Shown here piece by piece: positions 14,275-22,238 of a stretch of DNA of 34,429 nt; positions within the stretch are counted from its first letter, which is position 1; each line of letters begins with the position of its first letter. Source of the stretch: a virus. Under the pieces are notes generated by a model, which was not told where the DNA came from, ran no database searches, and saw only the letters and a list, made by a program, of their open reading frames with translations. The position numbers and the translations under genes were made by a program. The DNA lies in IMG/VR virus record IMGVR_UViG_3300044620_000396, positions 1-34,429 of that record; one strand, written 5' to 3'.

Positions 14275-14568
14275 TTAGTTTTTTGGTTTACGTCCTTTTT
14301 TCACCGGCTTGGATTCCACGCCATTGGATTCGATTTCGTCAATCGCGTCGTCCTGGTCGTTGTCTTCAATTTCCGGTTCTGCAATGGTTTGTTCAACGAC
14401 AACCGGTTTGGTGATTGTTGGGGCGCTGAATTTGACCGGCTCGGATGGTTTGTTCAATATTTCATAGAACTTCGATTTGCCGCCCTTTTTAAGGGTGTTC
14501 CATGCGAATTGTGTCACCTCGGCAATTTTGCCCGTTTTGACGTTCTGAATGCGGATTTTTTGGGTCAT
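14275..14568 (-). CDS. Small protein between MuF and scaffold genes
   Basis: 97 residues. An N-terminal 40-residue domain (KIRIQNVKTGKIAEVTQFAW) precedes an acidic, disordered-looking stretch (EPEIEDNDQDDAIDEIESNG) and a basic end (KKGRKPKN). Position between the MuF-fusion gene and scaffold makes it the first gene after the putative toxin domain, where an immunity gene could be expected. However, small proteins of this type are also common at this place in capsid operons without toxins. A promoter-like site lies at 14585-14613. Function not assigned. Confidence 0.75.
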   Translation of the reverse strand: MTQKIRIQNVKTGKIAEVTQFAWNTLKKGGKSKFYEILNKPSEPVKFSAPTITKPVVVEQTIAEPEIEDNDQDDAIDEIESNGVESKPVKKGRKPKN

Positions 14569-14584
14569 TTGTGATTTCTTTGGT

Positions 14585-14613
14585 CAAATATATTGCGAAA
14601 ATTACATTTTCAA
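14585..14613 (-). promoter_or_regulatory. Promoter-like site inside the end of the MuF gene
   Basis: Minus strand: TTG (14611-14613), 18 nt, TATATTTG (14585-14592). It could drive the 97-residue protein, scaffold and capsid separately from the upstream portal/MuF genes. The TAnnTTTG match is exact; the -33 box is weak. Confidence 0.45.
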
Positions 14614-16275
14614 TTTTTTCCAATTTTTCAATGATTCTTCATTGTATGAACCAAAAGTGTTCAATACTTCATCAATAAAATCTTTTGTTTCTTTTGGCAA
14701 TTGCTCAAATTTTGGATTCCATTTGGTCGCCCACAATTCCGCCGCGAATTCGGTCGCGCGCGTTCCTTCTGTTGCATATAATGAAATTAGTGAATCAATT
14801 TTTTTGAAATTTTCTTTAAAAAATTTTTCATTATTTCCCCATGAATTAATGTTTCGGGAAATCCGTTCACTTTGTGGTTGAACGGTCAAATCATAAAAAT
14901 GACCATATTCATGAGAAAAAACGCCCAAATATTTATTTTCATATTTGTCAACCGCAAATCCAATATTTGCGGCGTCAATTGATTCGGTTTTTTCCCGTTC
15001 AAAATCTCTTAGATTTTTTTTGTTATTGTAAACGATTGAATTTGTGTTCGGTTCAAATAATGCCACATTTGTTTGATTTTTTTCATCGTAAATCACCAAA
15101 TCAATTGGTCTTTTTCCGGCGTTATTAAACAAAAATTCGTTGGCAGAATTGACAATTTTCAATTTCGTTTCATTATCAAATTCTACAATTTCGCCGTCTT
15201 TAAAAAGTTTTTTGATATTATCGCGTTTTTGTTTATCAGTCAAACCAAAATTTTCACCAATGATTTCGGTTTTGGCGATTTTATCAATTAATTCATCGCC
15301 TTCATGGTAAACCTCAAAACCATTTTGTTTGGCTCTTTTGATGGCATCATTCAAATTTGAATCGGGTTGAAATTGGTTTTCAATCTTTTGTTTTTCTTCA
15401 GGCAAATTCAATTTTTCCCGTTGTGATTTGGTCAATTTGAATGGAATGGCTGAATGGCGACAATTGTATCCGCCCCGGTAGATGGAAAACGTTTCGGGCG
15501 ATGTTCCCGGAATTGCTCCGGTTCCATTGGCGTTCATCCATGCGATTTCATCCGGCAAATCCTTTGTCTGAATTACACCCATTGCAACCCAACGGCGACA
15601 TTGGGGCCGTGAATCTTCAATCAATGAACCAACGTATCGATAGGCATCCAATCCAAATTGGTTGGCAATCTTCGCGTTCACCTGCCCGTCAAATTGATTC
15701 AACGCGTCCCGGCTGACCTGTTTGACGTAGCGTGACAACGTCCCGTCAACCTCCGGCGTCCCTAAAATGTAGCGTTTCAAATATGCTTCCAAATCCGATT
15801 TGGTTGAACCTGCGACGATGTTTTGAAATATGCCGGTTCGGATTGGTTCGATGAAATTGGTTGAAACGCCGGAACCCGTCAACCCTTGCAATGTTTGTTC
15901 GACTGTTGCGCGTTGGACCGGGTTTATCAATTCGCTCAATTGATCCGGCGACAAATCGTTGACGTTTTGGTGAATGTCCAAATTGAATTGTTTCAACGTT
16001 TCGAAATTCCGCAAAAACTCGTTGACGTCCTTTGGATATGTGGAACCCTGAATGGCGTCCAAAATGATTTTTTCGACCTGGTTGGTCAACAGGACATTCC
16101 CGTCATCGAACACAAAACGTTCACCATCGCTCGAAAACTTTTGGACGTGTTTGGACAACGCCGCGAAAATCCGTTGTTCTGTTGCCGGCAATGAATCAAA
16201 AAAAGTTTGATTCGCTGCGGAAACGGTTTTGTCCTGTTTGCGGATTATGGCAATGACTTTGTCATCGAATTCCAT
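14602..16275 (-). CDS. MuF-type minor head protein fused to HEYGH metallopeptidase-like domain
   Basis: 557 residues. Residues 1 to about 280 are a Mu gpF-like head-morphogenesis domain. It has helical repeats, QVSRDALNQFDGQVNAKIAN, and the hallmark ending EDSRPQCRRW ... YRGGYNCRHSAIPF. It follows portal directly, as MuF proteins do. Residues about 300-557 are an added domain with H455-E-Y-G-H459 (GVFSHEYGHFYDLT), a zincin active-site motif. E509 or E513 (in TEFAAELWA) could be the third zinc ligand. Such C-terminal enzyme domains define MuF polymorphic toxins, carried in virions. The domain's DNA is markedly AT-richer (14 G+C in the 60 bases from 14761, versus 28 in the 60 from 15841), consistent with separate acquisition. 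Protease activity and toxicity are inferred. Confidence 0.88.
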   Translation of the reverse strand: MEFDDKVIAIIRKQDKTVSAANQTFFDSLPATEQRIFAALSKHVQKFSSDGERFVFDDGNVLLTNQVEKIILDAIQGSTYPKDVNEFLRNFETLKQFNLDIHQNVNDLSPDQLSELINPVQRATVEQTLQGLTGSGVSTNFIEPIRTGIFQNIVAGSTKSDLEAYLKRYILGTPEVDGTLSRYVKQVSRDALNQFDGQVNAKIANQFGLDAYRYVGSLIEDSRPQCRRWVAMGVIQTKDLPDEIAWMNANGTGAIPGTSPETFSIYRGGYNCRHSAIPFKLTKSQREKLNLPEEKQKIENQFQPDSNLNDAIKRAKQNGFEVYHEGDELIDKIAKTEIIGENFGLTDKQKRDNIKKLFKDGEIVEFDNETKLKIVNSANEFLFNNAGKRPIDLVIYDEKNQTNVALFEPNTNSIVYNNKKNLRDFEREKTESIDAANIGFAVDKYENKYLGVFSHEYGHFYDLTVQPQSERISRNINSWGNNEKFFKENFKKIDSLISLYATEGTRATEFAAELWATKWNPKFEQLPKETKDFIDEVLNTFGSYNEESLKNWKKLKM

Positions 16276-16284
16276 GTGGTTTGT

Positions 16285-17970
16285 TTACGCGGTTTGAATC
16301 AATTGGGCGGTGACATACGAATCAATCGTTGGTTGGATTCTGCGGTCCAATTCTGCGAATATTTCGCCCAATGGTTTTTCCAAAAATTCGGTTCCGAATT
16401 CTGCGGTCACTCCAATCAATGTTTTGTAAGCAAACAACGAACGAATCAAATCGTCACGTTTGATGGAACCCGCCGCCAACAACATTTGTTTGTCCTTTGT
16501 GTTCAAATGGAAAATTGGGTCATAAGAAACCAAAACTTCGACCATCCGCGAAACGGATTTGTTGCCGGAAAAACGTTTTCGCGCTAAATCTTTGGTTGAT
16601 TCAACCAGAAACGCAATTGGGGCGTTTTTGTCTGTCAACTTATTCAATTCATCAATCAAATCGTCTTCGGTTTTCATCGAAAACGAAATTGGCTTGGTGA
16701 TGACCGGGTTCATTGGCTCGTTGACATTCCGATATTTTTCAATGAACAACAACGATTTGAAAATGATTTCATCAAATATGTTGTTGGAAATTTTGGTCAA
16801 CTGCGAAAACGAATCTTCGCGGTCAATCATTTTGGCCACTCCGGATTGGCTTTCGTCAATCACGTTCAAATGCAACGATTCTTCAGCCTTTTTCAAAAGG
16901 GTTTGCCATGCCTGTCCCGAATATTCAATGATACTTACATCCGGCGATATGAAACGAATCATTGGCCCGTTGACATCACCATCGACGCCCAACGCCGGAT
17001 TTGATTTTTCACGCAAAAAAACGCCAAATGGCGAACGTGAAATCACGCGTCCGGTTCCTTTGCAAATGCCACACGTTTCGTGTTCCTCGGATTCGTGATT
17101 GTACACAATACCATCGCGGCAACCCTTACCATTGCAATTTTCTGCGATTTCCTCGCGATACGGAAACGCGGATGTGGTCATGACTGCGGTCCAATCGCTG
17201 TATTGGCGAATCGCTTCATTGGCGAATGGAACGAACGCGGAAAAATAGGAATCAAAAAAGTTTTCATCCGTCAAATCGCCGCCCAATATAACGCCCGGAA
17301 TCGCTCCAATGTTGTGTTGGTATATGACAACCGTTTCAAATTTTTTGTCAATGGATTGTCCGACCTGGGTATGTTTCAAAAACTCGGTGTCCGTCAATGA
17401 ATAAAAAACGGCGCCGGTCTGTTGCAATTTGCCGTTCACCATGATGTTTGAAAATTCATCTGGTGAACGCCATGTCAAAAGTCTTGGTTCCAAAACTTTG
17501 ATGTGGTCGGACATAATCAACAGGGGTTCGACGTCAACTTTGACCGATGGATTGGTCAACCCTTCACCAACAGGAATCCAAACCAACCATCCGTTCGGGT
17601 CCTCAATCATGCGGCGAACGACAAATTTTTGAATGTACGAATAAAAATATTGTCCGTCAAATTTCCGTTCTGTTAGATATGTGTTCAATTCGTCGGAAAC
17701 GGAAATTGAAAAATTGGCGTTTTGGAATATCCGGAACAACTTATCAATGGCCCGGTTCATGGAACCTTTGGTGATTGGTTCGTATATGCTCAAACGATAT
17801 TTTTGAACGTCGGGGTCCTCGTTGGGACGACGTGACGTCAAAATTTCACCGGGGTTTTTGCCCCGTGTATGGATGAACATGGTGCTCCGAACCTGGTTCC
17901 AATGGTCCCAATTTTTCGGTTTATATTGTTCGCTCGACAACGCGGTCGATATGTTTTCAATCGTTATCAT
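16285..17970 (-). CDS. Portal protein with zinc-knuckle insertion
   Basis: 561 residues, directly before the MuF gene as portals usually are. N-terminal segments such as KYRLSIYEPITKGSMNRAID and later helical parts (DSFSQLTKISNNIFDEIIFK) fit the portal wing and stem. FFDSYFSAFVPFANEAIRQY resembles the corresponding stretch in SPP1/DUF1073-like portals. Residues about 279-308 hold a four-Cys unit: C279 and C284, then C300-G-I-C303-K-G-T-G. This is like the CxxCxGxG zinc-finger repeats of DnaJ. The ring of about 12 subunits would carry as many zinc sites. Portal identity is inferred from position plus pattern; the zinc site is visible in the sequence. Confidence 0.85.
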   Translation of the reverse strand: MITIENISTALSSEQYKPKNWDHWNQVRSTMFIHTRGKNPGEILTSRRPNEDPDVQKYRLSIYEPITKGSMNRAIDKLFRIFQNANFSISVSDELNTYLTERKFDGQYFYSYIQKFVVRRMIEDPNGWLVWIPVGEGLTNPSVKVDVEPLLIMSDHIKVLEPRLLTWRSPDEFSNIMVNGKLQQTGAVFYSLTDTEFLKHTQVGQSIDKKFETVVIYQHNIGAIPGVILGGDLTDENFFDSYFSAFVPFANEAIRQYSDWTAVMTTSAFPYREEIAENCNGKGCRDGIVYNHESEEHETCGICKGTGRVISRSPFGVFLREKSNPALGVDGDVNGPMIRFISPDVSIIEYSGQAWQTLLKKAEESLHLNVIDESQSGVAKMIDREDSFSQLTKISNNIFDEIIFKSLLFIEKYRNVNEPMNPVITKPISFSMKTEDDLIDELNKLTDKNAPIAFLVESTKDLARKRFSGNKSVSRMVEVLVSYDPIFHLNTKDKQMLLAAGSIKRDDLIRSLFAYKTLIGVTAEFGTEFLEKPLGEIFAELDRRIQPTIDSYVTAQLIQTA

Positions 17971-19037
17971 TCACACGTCAATGGTTTGTCGCATTCACAA
18001 CGTTCGAAATTGATTTCCAAAAACCATTGTGAACCCGTTTCGTTGTTTTTGGCGATGTCGCCTTGGATTTGATATTCTGTCCCGTTGACATACACGTCAC
18101 GCCCGGTCAACAGGTTGACCAAATATTTGGTGTAAACCTCCGGAACGTTCGCCGTCCGCATCAACCAGGTTTCGCAATATTGCGCGGCGGTTGTCCGCAA
18201 TGTTGCCCCAATCGTTTCTTTGGTGATGGTGAAATTGGTTCGTTCAAATGAACCAGGGACGCGGATTCTGTTTGAATATTGGAACGGCTGTGAACCGCCC
18301 ATTCCCGGTTCGAAATTGGTTCCATAATATGTACCGAAACAATCCGTTCGCGGATAAACCGATTCGACCATTTGTGATTTTTCTCCGTCCGAACATGGAA
18401 TCATTTTGAACGGCTCGGAATAAAATGATTGTTCAATTTCCGATTCTCCCAAACATTCACGCGAACCGGTGAACGTGAATTTGAAATAAAAGCATGGTTC
18501 CAAACCTTCGCCAACCAAATATGTGGCAATCGCGTTCAAATCAAAACGGATTTGTTGAATGGATTGTTGGGTCACATTCCCGGAATAATCTGTTGAATTG
18601 AAAAATCCAACGTAATGTTCCGGCGCAATGGCGGCGAATATTTCGTTTGTAACCTCCAACGGCGTATCACTGCAACATGAACGGATTTCAAATGTTGCGA
18701 ACGCGTAATTGGTCGGACTTAACAAATCTGACGGCAACCATCCGTTTTCACATCCAACAGAAAGTTTGTTTGGCTGTTGAAATTGAAAATCGAATGTGTC
18801 ACCGGTTTCGAATGGAATCCAAAATGGAACGTCATTCGCGCACAAATTACAATTCCACGAATCTAATGTGGAACACAAAATCAATCCATTGTCCACGCCC
18901 AACGAACCGCATCCAACCGCGCAAAAGTTTTCCAACTCCGTACAAAGAACCCGTGAATTGGGTTCGGGAAACGTTGGCGCCGTTGTTGAATCACAAAAAA
19001 GTGAATTTCCGATGGCGTATGAATTGAACAATTCCAT
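17967..19037 (-). CDS. Cys-rich virion protein upstream of portal
   Basis: 356 residues starting MELFNSYAIGNSLFCDSTTA. Cysteines are abundant and paired (CAVGCG, WNCNLCAND, RSCCSD, CECDKPLTCE at the C-terminus). The body is beta-rich, with stretches like EPCFYFKFTFTGSRECLGES. The C-terminal region (LMRTANVPEVYTKYLVNLLT, GTEYQIQGDI) resembles repeat-type structural domains. Coupled to portal by ATGA overlap and to the large tail protein by an 18-nt gap, so a tail-tip or neck component is likely. No family recognised. Cys-rich content is shared with the neighbouring virion genes. Confidence 0.68.
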   Translation of the reverse strand: MELFNSYAIGNSLFCDSTTAPTFPEPNSRVLCTELENFCAVGCGSLGVDNGLILCSTLDSWNCNLCANDVPFWIPFETGDTFDFQFQQPNKLSVGCENGWLPSDLLSPTNYAFATFEIRSCCSDTPLEVTNEIFAAIAPEHYVGFFNSTDYSGNVTQQSIQQIRFDLNAIATYLVGEGLEPCFYFKFTFTGSRECLGESEIEQSFYSEPFKMIPCSDGEKSQMVESVYPRTDCFGTYYGTNFEPGMGGSQPFQYSNRIRVPGSFERTNFTITKETIGATLRTTAAQYCETWLMRTANVPEVYTKYLVNLLTGRDVYVNGTEYQIQGDIAKNNETGSQWFLEINFERCECDKPLTCE

Positions 19038-19056
19038 GTTTCAAAGATAATTCAAA

Positions 19057-22000
19057 TTATGGACATAATGTGTTGCCAATCCTAAATGTTGCCGTGTTGG
19101 TCATAACCGGGCCAATTGGTTTAACCATTGTCCACGCGCCCGCCGTTGACGCGCCCCAAACGACCGATTGTGAACCGGACGTTGAACCGATTGGCAATGT
19201 GATTGGTGTTCCGGCGTTTGAATGTTGGCCAAACCAAAATTCCAAAACTGCGGTGGTTGGTGATGCGAACGACCATTCGAAAACATAGGTTTGGCCCGGA
19301 ATTGGGTTCGGTTCAAAACCTGTCGTCGTCCACATCCATAAATATCCAAAGTTACTTCCAACGAAATTGACTACACAATCAATTCCGAATTGAGTTATCG
19401 ACGGAACGTTGACGCCCGTTCCGCCATTGCGACGATGTTGAACAAATCGTTCACATATTGTCGGCGCCTCCGGTGTACTGATATAACCACAAAACAAATA
19501 ATTGTCTGCGGTCATCTGTTGCGCGTCCAAAATCACTTCAGCAGTAAACAACGCCGGGTCAAAAACGGTGTCCATGCTCACAACCAATGGCGATGTCAAT
19601 TGTGTCAACGCCTGTGGTGATGAAACTTCGTTGTTTTCCTGCAATACAGGCAAACCAAACGGCGCCGGTTCTGCAAAAAATATGAAATTGCCTTCGCGGT
19701 CCGCCTGGTAAACCAAACGGATTTGGGCAAAATCTTTGAAACAAATTTCGCCGTCCAACTCCGTCCACGCTCCGGTCAATGATGTTCGGCCATAAATGGC
19801 AACATCGTTCAAATAATTTCCGAACCCTGAAAATGGTTCGAAATCAATGGCCCGAACCGGAAACGCCCGAACGATGTTCCAAAGGAATGGCGAACCCGTA
19901 ATTGGCGCCAAATTGAATGTGATGGTATATTCAAAAAACACATCGTATCCAATCCATGAATCGACGGCGCCGGCTGTGGCGATGTACGTTGACGACATGG
20001 CCCCGGCGGAAACTCGGTTCATATATGACGCCGTGTTGGCTGTTTGAACAATTCCCGAATTGAACGGAATGTTCTGCCAACGAACGCGGCGATTTGAAAT
20101 CGTCACGTCCAATCCGCCCGTTGTATTGTCCAAAACAATCATGTTGTTCTGGTTGTTGAAATTCCCGGCGAATCCAACGTCGCGCGATGAAATATGTGTT
20201 TCGTATTGGAAAAACGTTGTTTGTGGCGGATTTGGGAAACCCGTTTGGCGTTTGTATATGTTCAACCGAACGAATCCAATCAAATCCCTCCAATCGCCCG
20301 TGTATCCCCAATTTTCCAAACAGTCAACGAACGGTCCGCCGTCAATGGTCAACGTTTGACCAATGCGTTCTTTGGCGCTCGGTTGAAACGCGTTCGCGGC
20401 GGTGTTCTGCCAATATTGTTGGAATGTTGAATTGATGTCCAATTCGCAATCGCAATCAAAATCCGGAATGGTTTGAACGCGCCATTCATTTGACAAAAAT
20501 GTGTTGACCATGGTTCCATCGCTGTCATAAACGATGGCGGCCATCCGGTAACGTGACGACGGGTTGACGGTCGTTCCAACGTACAAATTGAAAACCCAAT
20601 CGCCCGAAATATTGACGACCGAACCAGGACGAACCAAATGATTGTCCAACACGCCCGTTCCGCCATAACCATCCACGCGGAAACGCGATGAATCGGATGA
20701 CGTTAAAAAATCAACCGTGTTGTCAAAATTGGTCACGTCAAACAGGTGATAAATGCAAACCGGTTCACCGGCTCCATATATTCCCGGAATGGTGATTTTG
20801 AAACGAACGTTTGTTTTCTCCAATGTGGACAATCCGGTCACGGGTCCAATGTTGCGCGACAATTCCCATGTTGGGTTCAAAAACTCGGATGGTTGATTGT
20901 ACAATCCAAGGTCATAAAAACGCGCCGTGTAATTGGCGCAACTTACAAACTGACAACGCGTGAAATTGAAATTTTCATCCAAAACATTGGGGTCCACAAC
21001 CATGACCGCCCCGGAAATCACTTTGTTGGCGTTATAAACCGACGGCGTTGAATTGGTCCAATCTGTTGGCGCTGAAATCGTGTTGCGCGTTAATTTGCCC
21101 AAATTGTCCCATGATGTTGGCGTGATGAAATTTTCCAAATCCTGAAGATTGAAAAACGTCAACTCAATTTGGAACGTTCCCAATGCGGCGTTCAATGGCG
21201 TGAATGTACATTCCCAATTTTTACGGTTTGCCGCGTTTCCTGCGGTTCCGGTCAATGACATTGGTTGCGCCACGCCATCCGGCATGAAACTCTGAAGATA
21301 GGTGATTGTGTAACCTGCCGGCAACAATTGACCGGGCAAAAACGGTGAATCACACAACCTCAAAAACAAACCAGGGTTGAACTGCAATTGCCATTGGGAA
21401 TTGATTCCGGATGGATAAACCAGGGAAAACACAACCGTTTTTCGCTCCAAAAATGACGCGGTCGAATACAAATTCCCGTCATTGCATAAACCCGAAACAT
21501 CCGGCAAATATCCGTTCTCTGTTTTGACGGTGATGTCAACGCAACACAAACAGTTTTCACACTCCAACGCAACCGAATTTCCGGTCAACGTAAACGAACC
21601 GCCGCAATCGTCATCAATCGAACATGACAACGTTTCGCCAACTGTTGCCGGCGTCCATGTGACGTCAAATGATGTTCCGACGCCTTGGGTGATGACCATC
21701 GGATTTGGGGTGATGGTCACGCCCGTACATCCGGAAATCGTCAACGGATAAAGTGACGAAAACAACATCGATTGATTGGCGAAAATTGTTTGTGTGGTTG
21801 GAACGCCAACCGGGGCGTCAACGAAATCCAATGATAAGGTTGACCAATCCAAATAAGTTGAATCCGTGCAAACCATGTCGAACGAATAGGGCGTGTCCGG
21901 TGCATGTTCGAACGTATCAAATCGACCAATCCATGAACCCAATGGCGACGTCACACCGTCCCAACAAACCTGAAATTCCATCGTAAATGTTCCGCCATCC

Positions 22001-22227
22001 GGAACTAAAAATGGAAACGACGGTGGCAACCCGTCAATGGCCGTCAATGTCACCGTGACGCCCGAACCGGTTGTGTCAATCAAAAAACTGACAACATTCA
22101 AATCCGAACCATGTGTGTTTTGGAACGTCGAAACATTTGTTCCGCATCCATCACCGGCGCAACACAACAGACGGTTCAAATTGCCGTCAACATAAAGGCC
22201 GTCAATGATTTCAATTCTGTTTGGCAT
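19057..22227 (-). CDS. Large tail-tip/baseplate protein with Ig-like domain
   Basis: 1056 residues. The first about 220 residues match the N-terminus of the 281-residue protein at 10730-11575, including an ASH/HYDIN-like domain (about 129-219: WTPATVGETLSCSI, then F-T-L-T-G-N). A Cys motif (LECENCLCCVDITVK) follows. The remaining 800 residues are beta-rich with many Asn, Thr, Gly and aromatic residues, as in receptor-binding or central tail-tip proteins. Position two genes after the tape measure suits a tip or fibre protein. The exact role is unknown. It is 11 nt downstream of the hub candidate gene, so all tail-tip genes form one unit. Confidence 0.72.
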   Translation of the reverse strand: MPNRIEIIDGLYVDGNLNRLLCCAGDGCGTNVSTFQNTHGSDLNVVSFLIDTTGSGVTVTLTAIDGLPPSFPFLVPDGGTFTMEFQVCWDGVTSPLGSWIGRFDTFEHAPDTPYSFDMVCTDSTYLDWSTLSLDFVDAPVGVPTTQTIFANQSMLFSSLYPLTISGCTGVTITPNPMVITQGVGTSFDVTWTPATVGETLSCSIDDDCGGSFTLTGNSVALECENCLCCVDITVKTENGYLPDVSGLCNDGNLYSTASFLERKTVVFSLVYPSGINSQWQLQFNPGLFLRLCDSPFLPGQLLPAGYTITYLQSFMPDGVAQPMSLTGTAGNAANRKNWECTFTPLNAALGTFQIELTFFNLQDLENFITPTSWDNLGKLTRNTISAPTDWTNSTPSVYNANKVISGAVMVVDPNVLDENFNFTRCQFVSCANYTARFYDLGLYNQPSEFLNPTWELSRNIGPVTGLSTLEKTNVRFKITIPGIYGAGEPVCIYHLFDVTNFDNTVDFLTSSDSSRFRVDGYGGTGVLDNHLVRPGSVVNISGDWVFNLYVGTTVNPSSRYRMAAIVYDSDGTMVNTFLSNEWRVQTIPDFDCDCELDINSTFQQYWQNTAANAFQPSAKERIGQTLTIDGGPFVDCLENWGYTGDWRDLIGFVRLNIYKRQTGFPNPPQTTFFQYETHISSRDVGFAGNFNNQNNMIVLDNTTGGLDVTISNRRVRWQNIPFNSGIVQTANTASYMNRVSAGAMSSTYIATAGAVDSWIGYDVFFEYTITFNLAPITGSPFLWNIVRAFPVRAIDFEPFSGFGNYLNDVAIYGRTSLTGAWTELDGEICFKDFAQIRLVYQADREGNFIFFAEPAPFGLPVLQENNEVSSPQALTQLTSPLVVSMDTVFDPALFTAEVILDAQQMTADNYLFCGYISTPEAPTICERFVQHRRNGGTGVNVPSITQFGIDCVVNFVGSNFGYLWMWTTTGFEPNPIPGQTYVFEWSFASPTTAVLEFWFGQHSNAGTPITLPIGSTSGSQSVVWGASTAGAWTMVKPIGPVMTNTATFRIGNTLCP

Positions 22228-22238
22228 TCTGTTTATTT

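Noticed and set aside
19038-19060. TATCTTTG box before the 356-residue virion gene
   Set aside because: The -7 match is exact but no TTTG or TTG lies at the right distance upstream; not called a promoter.
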